From NCBI GenBank assembly GCA_945888065.1, contig CAMCZU010000008.1, forward strand, positions 1 to 32,121: DNA of 32,121 nt. Reading direction: 5' to 3'. The notes under the pieces were generated by a model. The model saw nothing but the letters and a program-made list of their open reading frames with translations. It was not told the DNA's origin and ran no database searches. This document shows, one piece after another, positions 5,348-12,860 of the stretch (the first letter of the stretch is position 1; each line of letters starts with the position of its first letter). This DNA is from Rickettsia typhi (GTDB lineage Bacteria > Pseudomonadota > Alphaproteobacteria > WRAU01 > Hepatincolaceae). Both the position numbers and the translations under genes were made by a program.

Positions 5348-6685
5348 ATGGAAGATTTTTCACAATTTGCATTACCAATTTTTTTACAAAATTCATTAAA
5401 AAAATTAGGTTATGCTAAGCCAACTATTATTCAAGAGAAAGCTATACAATTTATTTTAGATGGCAAAGATATTTTGGCTACAGCACAAACTGGTACAGGT
5501 AAAACTGGTGCTTTTTTAATACCTCTTATCACTTATTTAACCAACAATCCACAATCTGGAGCTTTAATACTAAGCCCTACTCGTGAATTATCACAACAGA
5601 TATATAGTGTAGCATTACAAATGCTACATAATAATAAAGATATCAAAGCAGCTTTATTAATTGGCGGAGATAGCATTCACAAACAAATTTTTCAACTTAA
5701 ACAATCTCCTAAGCTTTTAATAGGAACCCCTGGTCGTGTTAGTGATCATATTAATAGAAAAAATATTAACTTAAGTTCAACATCTTTTGTAGTTTTAGAT
5801 GAAACAGATAAAATGGTTGATATGGGATTTGGTATTCAAATTGATGAAATTTTTAAATTTTTACCTAAAACAAGGCAAACAGCTTTATTTTCTGCTACTA
5901 TTCCTAAAAGTATCTTAAAATTAGTAAACAATTATTTAACCAACCCTGTAAGAGTTGAATCAGGAGAAGTTAATAGTATTTCAACAAATATAAACCAAAC
6001 ACATATAAACACAAATAATAAATATGCTGAATTATTGAAAATTTTAGAAAATCATTCTGGAACAAAGATTATTTTTGTTAAAACTCAAAACAAAGCTTTT
6101 GAACTATGTATGAAAATTAAAGATCAAAACTATAGAGCTAATTTTATTCACGGAGGACTAAAACAAACTAATAGGAACTCTGTTATTAAAAATTTTAGAG
6201 AACAAAAGTTTGATATTTTAGTTGCTACAGATGTTGCTTCCCGTGGATTAGATATATCTCATATGTCTTATGTAATTAACTATGATTTACCTGAAAATCC
6301 AGAAGATTATGTTCATAGAATTGGTAGAGTTGGCAGGGGTGAAAATACTGGTGAAGCTATTTCTTTAGTATCTGAAAGTGATAAAAATTTATGGAAAAAT
6401 ATCCAAAAATTTATCAATAAAGAAGAAGTTGATGAAAGTTATAGAAATCAATACAAGAAAAAAAGTAGTGGTTTTAAAAATAGAGGTAGCAGTTCTTTTG
6501 ATTCTAAAAAACCTTTTAGCAACAAAAGTCGTTTCCCAAGAAAAGAAGGAAGCAATTTTAGTGGAAATACATTTGGGGAAAAACAAAGAAGAACATCAAG
6601 TGGAGAAAAAAAGCCTTTTTTTGGTGAAAAAAAATCTTTTAGTGGTAATTTTAAACCAAAAAAACCTTCTACATTTAGAGATTAA
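5348..6685 (+). CDS. DEAD-box ATP-dependent RNA helicase (RhlE/CsdA-like)
   Basis: This 445-residue protein unwinds short RNA duplexes using ATP, probably in ribosome assembly or cold adaptation. Motifs appear in order: Q motif (GY at 21-22, Gln29), Walker A AQTGTGKT (46-53), PTREL (77-81), TPGR (127-130), motif II DETD (151-154), SAT (182-184), ATDVASRGLD (293-302) and HRIGRVGR (323-330). Motif II reads DETD rather than DEAD; the residues that matter for ATP hydrolysis (D151, E152) and D154 remain. After the core a basic Gly/Ser/Phe/Lys-rich tail (about 370-445) is typical of RhlE-like enzymes and binds RNA non-specifically. An AAGGA site 7 nt before the ATG supports the start. The gene follows cspA, separated by the hairpin. 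A long frame across the tail on the same strand is a shadow. Confidence 0.92.
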   Translation: MEDFSQFALPIFLQNSLKKLGYAKPTIIQEKAIQFILDGKDILATAQTGTGKTGAFLIPLITYLTNNPQSGALILSPTRELSQQIYSVALQMLHNNKDIKAALLIGGDSIHKQIFQLKQSPKLLIGTPGRVSDHINRKNINLSSTSFVVLDETDKMVDMGFGIQIDEIFKFLPKTRQTALFSATIPKSILKLVNNYLTNPVRVESGEVNSISTNINQTHINTNNKYAELLKILENHSGTKIIFVKTQNKAFELCMKIKDQNYRANFIHGGLKQTNRNSVIKNFREQKFDILVATDVASRGLDISHMSYVINYDLPENPEDYVHRIGRVGRGENTGEAISLVSESDKNLWKNIQKFINKEEVDESYRNQYKKKSSGFKNRGSSSFDSKKPFSNKSRFPRKEGSNFSGNTFGEKQRRTSSGEKKPFFGEKKSFSGNFKPKKPSTFRD

Positions 6686-6730
6686 TAAAAATATTAATTA
6701 TTAGATAGGGATTAAAATTAAGATAAAAAA

Positions 6731-7663
6731 ATGACTGATTATAAATTAACATTAGGACCTTGTTTATTTAACTGGAAAGTAAATGATTGGAAAGATTTTT
6801 ACTTTAAAATTGCCGAAGAATCTGTAATTAATGAAGTTTATCTTGGAGAAGTAGTTTGCTATAAAAGATGGCCTTTTTTTGAAGTAGCATTAGAAGATGT
6901 TATAAAACGTTTACAATCTTGCGGAAAAAAGGTTCATCTTTCTGGCTTTTCTTTGATTTTAAGTGATTTAGAAATGAATACAACTAAAAAATTCATTGAA
7001 ATTGCAAACAATAATGGTTATTTAATTGAGGTTAATGATATTGGTTTATTAGGGTTATTAAAAAACAAACCTTTTATTGTTGGTCCTACTATTAATGTTT
7101 ATAATGAATCTACAATGGAAACTTTGGCTAATCAAGGTGCTACTAGATTTTGCTTCCCTTATGAAATTGATAAAGAATCTTTAAATATTTTAAGCAAAAC
7201 AACTTTGTGTGAAAAAGAAATGTTTGTATTTGGTAGAATGCCTTTGGCTATTGCTGCTAGGTGTTATCACGCTAGAATTCATAAAACTACAAAAGATGAT
7301 TGCAAATATGTGTGTGAAAAAGATTACAATGGTAAGCCTATTTCTACTTTATTAGATGAAAATTTTTTAGCTGTTAATGGAACTCAAACAATGTCTTTTA
7401 GTTATAATAATTTAATTGGTGAATTATTAGAAATGCAAAATTTAGGAATTAATGTGTTTAGAATTTCTCCACATTTTTTTGATATGGTATCTATTATTCA
7501 ATCATTTAAAGATGTTTTAGATAAAAAAATTTCCTCAAGTGAAGCTATGCATAAAATTAAAACAATTATGCCAAATGATACTAAATTTTCTAATGGTTTT
7601 TATAATGGTATTGAAGGAAGAGAATATAAAAATCCATTTGATAATAACATAAATGATGAATAA
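6731..7663 (+). CDS. ubiV: UbiV, O2-independent ubiquinone biosynthesis (peptidase U32 family)
   Basis: UbiV works with UbiU to hydroxylate the ubiquinone ring without oxygen; both carry a 4Fe-4S cluster. The 310-residue protein matches the family in length and landmarks: TLGPCLFNW near the start, VYLGEVVCYKR (36-46), SGFSL (71-75), and the cluster cysteines C43, C178, C191 and C195 in the spacing C...C-x12-C-x3-C. NGTQTMSFSYNNL and the NVFRISPHFFD strand follow, as in Escherichia coli UbiV. The usual partner ubiU is not next to it; the upstream neighbour is the helicase (45 bp away) and tRNA-Ser follows after 25 bp. No good Shine-Dalgarno precedes the ATG. The family includes other U32 proteins, but the cysteine pattern fits UbiV best. 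Confidence 0.88.
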   Translation: MTDYKLTLGPCLFNWKVNDWKDFYFKIAEESVINEVYLGEVVCYKRWPFFEVALEDVIKRLQSCGKKVHLSGFSLILSDLEMNTTKKFIEIANNNGYLIEVNDIGLLGLLKNKPFIVGPTINVYNESTMETLANQGATRFCFPYEIDKESLNILSKTTLCEKEMFVFGRMPLAIAARCYHARIHKTTKDDCKYVCEKDYNGKPISTLLDENFLAVNGTQTMSFSYNNLIGELLEMQNLGINVFRISPHFFDMVSIIQSFKDVLDKKISSSEAMHKIKTIMPNDTKFSNGFYNGIEGREYKNPFDNNINDE

Positions 7664-7688
7664 AATATAAAAGTAAAAAATAATTTTT

Positions 7689-7778
7689 GGATAGGTGTCC
7701 GAGAGGCTGAAGGAGCACGATTGGAAATCGTGTATAGGATAAAACCTATCGAGGGTTCGAATCCCTCTCTATCCGCCA
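7689..7778 (+). tRNA. serX: tRNA-Ser (anticodon GGA)
   Basis: This 90-nt class II tRNA has the acceptor arm GGATAGG (7689-7695) pairing with TCTATCC (7768-7774), one G-T wobble, then discriminator G and encoded CCA (7776-7778). The anticodon stem CACGA/TCGTG frames the loop TTGGAAA with anticodon GGA. A long variable arm (TATAGG.../CCTATC) and the T-arm GGTTCGAATCC follow. It reads UCC and UCU. Confidence 0.97.
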
Positions 7779-7782
7779 TAAT

Positions 7783-8553
7783 TTAATTCTCTAAAGTATC
7801 AATTAAATACCATAATTTATGTAAAGCTTTATCTTTGGCTCTAAAAGATGCATAAACATCTTGTTCTTGAGAATCTACAATATGACTTGCAAAAACAATA
7901 ATTTTATCATTTTTTTCTATAAATCCAATAAACCATCCGTGTTGTAATTGTGTTAAATTTCCCCTCTTATCTTTAAGATAACCATTTCCGCTCTTACCAT
8001 AAAGTTGCCAACCACCAGCTAACTCTTGAGTGAATAAAATTTTTTTAGTTTCTTTGTAAGCTGTTGAACTAATATCAAATTTTTTATCTAGCATATTTTG
8101 TAAAAACTCTATTTGTTCATTAGGAGAAATTAATAAAGAACTTGAAAGCCAAGCATCATTAATTCCACCTGAAACATCCATATTACCATAAGTAAATTGT
8201 TTAATATAAGAGTTAAATTTGTTTAATCCTAGTTTGTTTGTTAAAATTTGTGAATACCATACACAACTATCTCTCATCCAGCTTTTAGGGTTATGGGGTG
8301 TTTTACAAACATTAATATTTGCTTTTTTATCTTGTGGTAAATTCCAAGTAGGATCTAATGAATTATTTAAAATATGCGAATCAAATCCCATTAAAGAGAG
8401 CGGAATTTTAAATGTAGATTGTGGTGGATATTTATCATCACAATTACCTTGTATTATAATTATTTTATAATTTTCTTTTGCAACAAAGCAATCTTCTTTA
8501 GCAAAAAGGATATTACTTATCAACAATAATAAAACACAACATATATATAACAT
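7783..8553 (-). CDS. bla: Class D (OXA-type) beta-lactamase
   Basis: Class D enzymes hydrolyse beta-lactams in the periplasm through an acylated serine and a carboxylated lysine. The 256-residue protein has a signal peptide (about 1-18) and the class D motifs in order: active-site STFK (46-49), S-x-V as SCV (96-98), YGN (122-124), the omega-loop DAWL...ISPNEQ with W135, KSG (187-189) and HGWFIGF (206-212). Length is normal, and all catalytic residues are present, so it is probably active. Which drugs it acts on cannot be read from the sequence; chromosomal OXA-like enzymes often have weak natural activity. It has its own start with a 5-bp gap to tRNA-Ser at its stop end. No insertion sequence or integron feature flanks it, so it looks resident rather than recently acquired. 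Confidence 0.93.
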   Translation of the reverse strand: MLYICCVLLLLISNILFAKEDCFVAKENYKIIIIQGNCDDKYPPQSTFKIPLSLMGFDSHILNNSLDPTWNLPQDKKANINVCKTPHNPKSWMRDSCVWYSQILTNKLGLNKFNSYIKQFTYGNMDVSGGINDAWLSSSLLISPNEQIEFLQNMLDKKFDISSTAYKETKKILFTQELAGGWQLYGKSGNGYLKDKRGNLTQLQHGWFIGFIEKNDKIIVFASHIVDSQEQDVYASFRAKDKALHKLWYLIDTLEN

Positions 8554-8638
8554 ATAATCTATTAGTAAATTATTAAATTATTAACTATTATAATATATAA
8601 TAATATTGAATATATATTAGATTTAAAACTATTTTAAT

Positions 8639-9076
8639 ATGCTTTGGATTTTAACAAAAACTTTTAAAATATTCTTTTTTACAACCTTAATTACAACCTA
8701 TAGTTTAAGTCTATTTAGTATTATCAATATTAATTTAGAATTAGTAGAAAAAAACATAAATAGTGAAACAATTAAAATTAATTTCAACAATACTCTTATA
8801 CAACAAGATCAAATAATGTTTTATAAATTATATAATTTTAATTTTCCATCTGTTTTGACTAATAATCTAATAAACAATGAAAATATTAATATTATAAAAG
8901 AACCTTATATACCTAATAAACAAGCCTTACAAACTACCAATACAAAAAACAAAAAAGAAGTTGATTTTAATGTTAAAATTAAAACTGAAAACTCAATGCC
9001 TATATTAAATATACCTCAATACTTATTTATAAGCACATATCAAGCTATGTATTTAGTAATAACTATTAATATTTAA
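8639..9076 (+). CDS. Hypothetical protein with N-terminal membrane segment
   Basis: I do not recognise this 145-residue ORF. It has a hydrophobic segment near the N-terminus (about residues 10-28), which could be an anchor or uncleaved signal, then an Asn/Ile/Lys-rich region without motifs, and a mildly hydrophobic end. No Shine-Dalgarno precedes the ATG. It lies between the divergent bla gene and the convergent lipoprotein gene, whose stop is only 2 bp away. Long open frames occur by chance less often in AT-rich DNA, and the slot would otherwise be empty, which favours a real gene, but the composition is also that of unconstrained sequence. It may be a fast-evolving lineage-specific gene or a decaying one. 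Confidence 0.4.
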   Translation: MLWILTKTFKIFFFTTLITTYSLSLFSIININLELVEKNINSETIKINFNNTLIQQDQIMFYKLYNFNFPSVLTNNLINNENINIIKEPYIPNKQALQTTNTKNKKEVDFNVKIKTENSMPILNIPQYLFISTYQAMYLVITINI

Positions 9077-9078
9077 TA

Positions 9079-10194
9079 CTATTTATATAAATCTGAAAAA
9101 AATATATCTGCTTGTTTTTGAATTTCTGCTTTAATAAAATCAGTAGGAATAGTATCAATATTTCTATTGCTAATATATTTAATATTAAAAAACATATTTT
9201 TTTTCATAATATTATTTTCATAAATATTAATAGATACAGGCAATATTATAGTAAAAAAGTTTTTGCTAATTTCATTTATCTCTATGCTATTAAATACAAT
9301 ATTAATATTATATTTTGGTGTTTGAGTAATTTCCATTTGATTATTTAAAGCAAGATTATTCATAATATCATTTAATATACCAGCTTCTATAGAACTATTG
9401 TTTTTAATAGCAAGTTTTATAGGAATTTTTTTATCTAATTTTTTTTGCAAATAAACTTTTTGCACAACCTCATCTTTATCTTTTAAATCTATAGTTCCTA
9501 ATTTATCCACATAACCATCATAAATAATTTTGTATGTATAGGTTCCTGCATTTAAGTAAATATCTTCATAAGCATTATAAATGTTATTATTTAATGCAAT
9601 TTTTACATTTTGTAATTTAGGATAAATATTAAAATTTAAAATAGCAGAAGCATCTAATTTTCTATTTAATATTTCTAAAGATGCAAGTAAATTTTCCACT
9701 TGAGAATCATCTAATACATTTGTATCTTTTGATTTAGCAAACCCATTTAATGCTAATAAAAAATTGATTTTACTTCTTTGCTCTGTAAGTAAATATTTTT
9801 GCATTGTGCTATAATTTTGAGGAGTAATTTGAGTATACAAATAATTTATATTATCAATTAACGCTTGAGATGTTAAACCAACATCTACTGAATATTCACC
9901 TTTTTTTAATGATTTTATGTTATAAAAATCATAATTTTTTAAATAACCACTAGAATATAAAAAGATACTATTTTGTGCATTTTGGGTAAATTTTTGATTT
10001 TCAAGATTTTCTTGCAAAGAAAAATTATTTTTAATATTTACAAAAACTACATTATTTAAATTAGAAAGTGCATTAGTTTTTGCTAATTCAATAGAGCCAC
10101 CCACACCATTGGCAAACAATATGTAGTCTTGCTTATTATTATGAGAACATCCAAATAATACTAATGAAAAAAGCAATACTACATATTTATACAT
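9079..10194 (-). CDS. Lipoprotein with LPP20-like and PEGA-like regions
   Basis: The 371-residue protein is a lipoprotein: a signal peptide ends in the lipobox LVLFGC with C16 as the lipidated residue. Residues about 25-110 follow the LPP20-type pattern (A.G.G...ELAKTNAL..L..VVFV, later a G-Y-S-V-D-V-G strand). A segment at about 188-252 resembles a PEGA domain: IYLNAGTYTYKIIYDGY followed by a strand ending KVYLQKK; PEGA domains occur in envelope proteins and their ligand is usually unknown. The C-terminal third has alternating beta-type sequence without a recognised family. It is the last gene of the lipoprotein set, 5 bp after lpoB, so it is co-transcribed and probably acts with LpoB at the outer membrane or cell wall. 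The specific role is unknown. Confidence 0.7.
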   Translation of the reverse strand: MYKYVVLLFSLVLFGCSHNNKQDYILFANGVGGSIELAKTNALSNLNNVVFVNIKNNFSLQENLENQKFTQNAQNSIFLYSSGYLKNYDFYNIKSLKKGEYSVDVGLTSQALIDNINYLYTQITPQNYSTMQKYLLTEQRSKINFLLALNGFAKSKDTNVLDDSQVENLLASLEILNRKLDASAILNFNIYPKLQNVKIALNNNIYNAYEDIYLNAGTYTYKIIYDGYVDKLGTIDLKDKDEVVQKVYLQKKLDKKIPIKLAIKNNSSIEAGILNDIMNNLALNNQMEITQTPKYNINIVFNSIEINEISKNFFTIILPVSINIYENNIMKKNMFFNIKYISNRNIDTIPTDFIKAEIQKQADIFFSDLYK

Positions 10195-10199
10195 TACAA

Positions 10200-10763
10200 T
10201 TACCTTTTGCTAATTTTATTTAACTCTGATTCATCTATCCAAACCTCTTCACCTGTTTGAATATTTTGAATTACTAAGTTAAATTTATAATAAACTTGTT
10301 TTTCTTTACCTACATAATTTACAATAGAACTAAAATTACCATATAAAACATATTGAGCTCCCCAAAGCTTACCTAATTGAGTAGCTTTTTGACTATCTGT
10401 TAGCCCCGACTGGTTTAAAGATTGCTCTTTTGCTAAAATATCCATTTTATCACGATTAATTACAGAAAACATTCTAGCTTTTACAATGTTCATTTTAATT
10501 GTATCTGTCATACTTTCTGTATCTATTTGCTCTGATGTTTTATTTTTTACAATGTCTATTAAAAGAGTTGGTTTTTGATTACCTAATTCTTGCTTAAAGG
10601 CATTATCATTAACTAACTTACTTACTAATGTTTCTACTAACATTTTTTGATCTGAAACAGAAAAAGATGCAGATAAAGTATTTTCTGAAACACTTTGATA
10701 CTTTGTTTTTGGACCACAAGAACCTAATACTAATAACAATAATAAAATTAAAATATTTTTCAT
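10200..10763 (-). CDS. lpoB: LpoB-like penicillin-binding protein activator lipoprotein
   Basis: LpoB is an outer-membrane lipoprotein that reaches through the peptidoglycan and stimulates the synthase PBP1b. The 187-residue protein has lipobox VLGSC (C16), then a domain of the LpoB/COG3417 type: KPTLLIDIVKNKTSEQIDT (65-83), MFSVINRDKMDIL (98-110), LGKLWGAQYVLYGNFSSI (131-148), and the closing strands NLVIQNIQTGEEVW. This matches the LpoB family throughout, with the long disordered linker of the Escherichia coli protein shortened. GAGGT lies about 12 nt before the ATG. It sits 70 bp after the COG3014 gene and 5 bp before the LPP20/PEGA-like gene. In distant bacteria this combination also occurs, and the PBP-activating role there is inferred. 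Confidence 0.85.
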   Translation of the reverse strand: MKNILILLLLLVLGSCGPKTKYQSVSENTLSASFSVSDQKMLVETLVSKLVNDNAFKQELGNQKPTLLIDIVKNKTSEQIDTESMTDTIKMNIVKARMFSVINRDKMDILAKEQSLNQSGLTDSQKATQLGKLWGAQYVLYGNFSSIVNYVGKEKQVYYKFNLVIQNIQTGEEVWIDESELNKISKR

Positions 10764-10833
10764 TACTAAAATACCTCTTAGCTAATTTGTTTATAATAAC
10801 TTAAATATAACATAAAAATTAAAAAATAATATT

Positions 10834-12276
10834 TTATTTTAATCCCTTATAAATAATATTATGATAGATGTAATTACCACTATCAATAATATATAAAATT
10901 GCAATTTCACCATTTTTTAGGTTAAGATTATCTACCTTAATTTTTCTTCCATTAGAATAAACTTCTATATTGCTCATATCTTCATTTGTATTAATTTTTG
11001 CTACCTTAACATATTGTGGCAAAGTTTCAAATGATCTTGTATCTGCTTTTTCTACAGCCGAACTAATTGCTCCTGCTATTGCTACTGCTGTTCCTGCTAT
11101 TTGTGCTCCTTGTGATTTATCATTTACTCTTTGATAGCTATTTTGCATTGTTAATTTAGTTGTAAGCCTTGTAATTTGCCTTAATAAAATAGCACTATAG
11201 TTTTCTGATAATTCATTATTAGCTAATAACCCTATATTTGTTAAATCATCTAACACAATGTTATTATTATTAAAATTAATATATGGAGAGCTAGATTTAG
11301 AAGAATTTTCATAAACTGGTAATGAAATTTTTACATATCTGTTGAATTCAAACAAATACACACTTCCTGTTTTAGCAATTTTTTTTTGAATAAATTGATC
11401 CTCATAAACAATTAATAATGTTTTAGAGTTTTTATATTCATTTTGGTCTTTAAAATCTATATTTGGATTATTTTTAATAATTGTATTATAAAATGTGTTA
11501 TCATTTTTTTGTGATAACCTTAATAAATCTTGTAAAATACTATCATTATTATAATTAATTTCATATGCATTTTTATAATCCACTAAAGCACCATTAACAT
11601 CACCATTTAACTCTCTTATATTGCCTGATATGTAATATATGTAAGGATTTAAAAATTTTTCTTTTAATGATCCTCTTATTTGTTGAGATTCTTTTAAGTA
11701 TAAATTAATATCGCTTGAAAATTGGTATTTACTAATATTGGCTTCTGTTTTGTCTATTTTATTTTCACGATTTGCAATAGCTAACTTTTGAGAATCATTT
11801 GTTGCCCTAATTTCTACCATAGATTTTTCTAAATCATTAAGCTTTAAATAATTTAAAGCTTGATAAAAATGGACTAAAGCTCTTTCGTAGTCTGAACCTA
11901 AATATTGCAATGAGTTGTCATCTGCTATTGTAGAAGCTAGAACTTTATTTTTAACACTTTTTAAATTAATTTTTGCTATATCTTCTTGCTGAGCATAAAA
12001 AGCAATTGCATTGTTAAATTTGTTTACTGATGTATTGGTATCATTAATTATAAAAGCTACCCTACCTGCTTCTTGCAACAAAAGTAAATAATTTTTAGAC
12101 TTTTCATTTGCATCTAAATCTTTTAAATAATTTATTTTATTTAAAAATTTTTCTTCTAGTTTATTGGATTGTAAGTCTGCTATTTTTTGATCAACTGGCT
12201 TATGATTATAAGCACATCCAAAAATAAACAAACTTACAAAAACAATAAAAAACTTTATTTTATATAATATATACAT
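10834..12276 (-). CDS. COG3014-family lipoprotein
   Basis: This 480-residue lipoprotein has lipobox FIFGC (C21). The first half is helical with TPR-like pairs (about 85-260; LVHFYQALNYLKLNDLEKSMVEIR is typical of COG3014), the second half contains a segment QGAQIAGTAVAIAGAISSAVEKADTRSFETLP (384-415) with a hydrophobic Ala/Gly patch that is characteristic of the family, followed by beta strands. The function of COG3014 is not known; its usual neighbours are LpoB-like and LPP20-like lipoproteins, as here, which suggests an envelope complex. It starts 3 bp after the LPP20 gene's stop, so they are translated from one message. Confidence 0.8.
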   Translation of the reverse strand: MYILYKIKFFIVFVSLFIFGCAYNHKPVDQKIADLQSNKLEEKFLNKINYLKDLDANEKSKNYLLLLQEAGRVAFIINDTNTSVNKFNNAIAFYAQQEDIAKINLKSVKNKVLASTIADDNSLQYLGSDYERALVHFYQALNYLKLNDLEKSMVEIRATNDSQKLAIANRENKIDKTEANISKYQFSSDINLYLKESQQIRGSLKEKFLNPYIYYISGNIRELNGDVNGALVDYKNAYEINYNNDSILQDLLRLSQKNDNTFYNTIIKNNPNIDFKDQNEYKNSKTLLIVYEDQFIQKKIAKTGSVYLFEFNRYVKISLPVYENSSKSSSPYINFNNNNIVLDDLTNIGLLANNELSENYSAILLRQITRLTTKLTMQNSYQRVNDKSQGAQIAGTAVAIAGAISSAVEKADTRSFETLPQYVKVAKINTNEDMSNIEVYSNGRKIKVDNLNLKNGEIAILYIIDSGNYIYHNIIYKGLK

Positions 12277-12279
12277 TCT

Positions 12280-12831
12280 TTATTTTATTAAAATTTCTTT
12301 TAATTTATTAACATCTGGTTCGTTTAAAGTTTTAGCATTTTTATTAATTATTTCTTGGATAAAATTTTTATACATATCTGCATCAAAACCTACTATAACA
12401 TACAATGTTCCATTTAAACTTGTTGCTTCTTTGTATACTCTGGTTCCTTGTAAGGATTGATTTGTAATTTGATTAATTATTACCGAAGAATTTTTTTCTA
12501 TATTTTGCTTATCTGCAACTCCATTAACAGATGTATAATTACTAACCTGAGATTGAATATCTGATTTAACTTGTTGTGCCAAGATTGCTCTTGCATTTGC
12601 TGTAGCTTGTTGCTTCATAAAACTAATTCCTGCTACACTTTTTTCTATGCTACCTACTGCAGATACAGATAATCCATCTAATTTTGCACCACAAACCCAT
12701 AGAGGAGCCTTTTCTTTTGGAGAATCTGGATAATAACACTCTGTAATTTTTTGGCTTAATTCTTTATTTGAACATCCATAGCTTAATAGCATTAAGAACG
12801 ATAACATTATATACAACTTATTTTTAATCAT
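12280..12831 (-). CDS. LPP20-family lipoprotein
   Basis: The protein is a small lipoprotein with lipobox LSYGC (C20 from the chosen start). The mature part begins with the LPP20 pattern C-Y-Y-P-D-S-P...PLWVCG, then SVSAVGSIEKSVAGISFMKQ and a helix with ATANARAILAQQVKSDIQSQV, closing with LYVIVGFDADMY. LPP20 proteins were first described as surface lipoproteins of Helicobacter pylori; here the role is unknown. I chose the ATG at 12831 over the TTG two codons upstream because AAGGAG lies 7 nt before it; this gives 183 residues. It opens the lipoprotein set and starts 30 bp after the symporter gene stop, so the symporter may be read on the same message. Confidence 0.85.
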   Translation of the reverse strand: MIKNKLYIMLSFLMLLSYGCSNKELSQKITECYYPDSPKEKAPLWVCGAKLDGLSVSAVGSIEKSVAGISFMKQQATANARAILAQQVKSDIQSQVSNYTSVNGVADKQNIEKNSSVIINQITNQSLQGTRVYKEATSLNGTLYVIVGFDADMYKNFIQEIINKNAKTLNEPDVNKLKEILIK

Positions 12832-12860
12832 TTTCAATCTCCTTGTTTGTTGAAAATTAT

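Noticed and set aside
6378-6704. Frames in both directions in the helicase tail
   Set aside because: They come from the repetitive Gly/Ser/Lys codons of the true tail; the helicase motifs fix the real frame.
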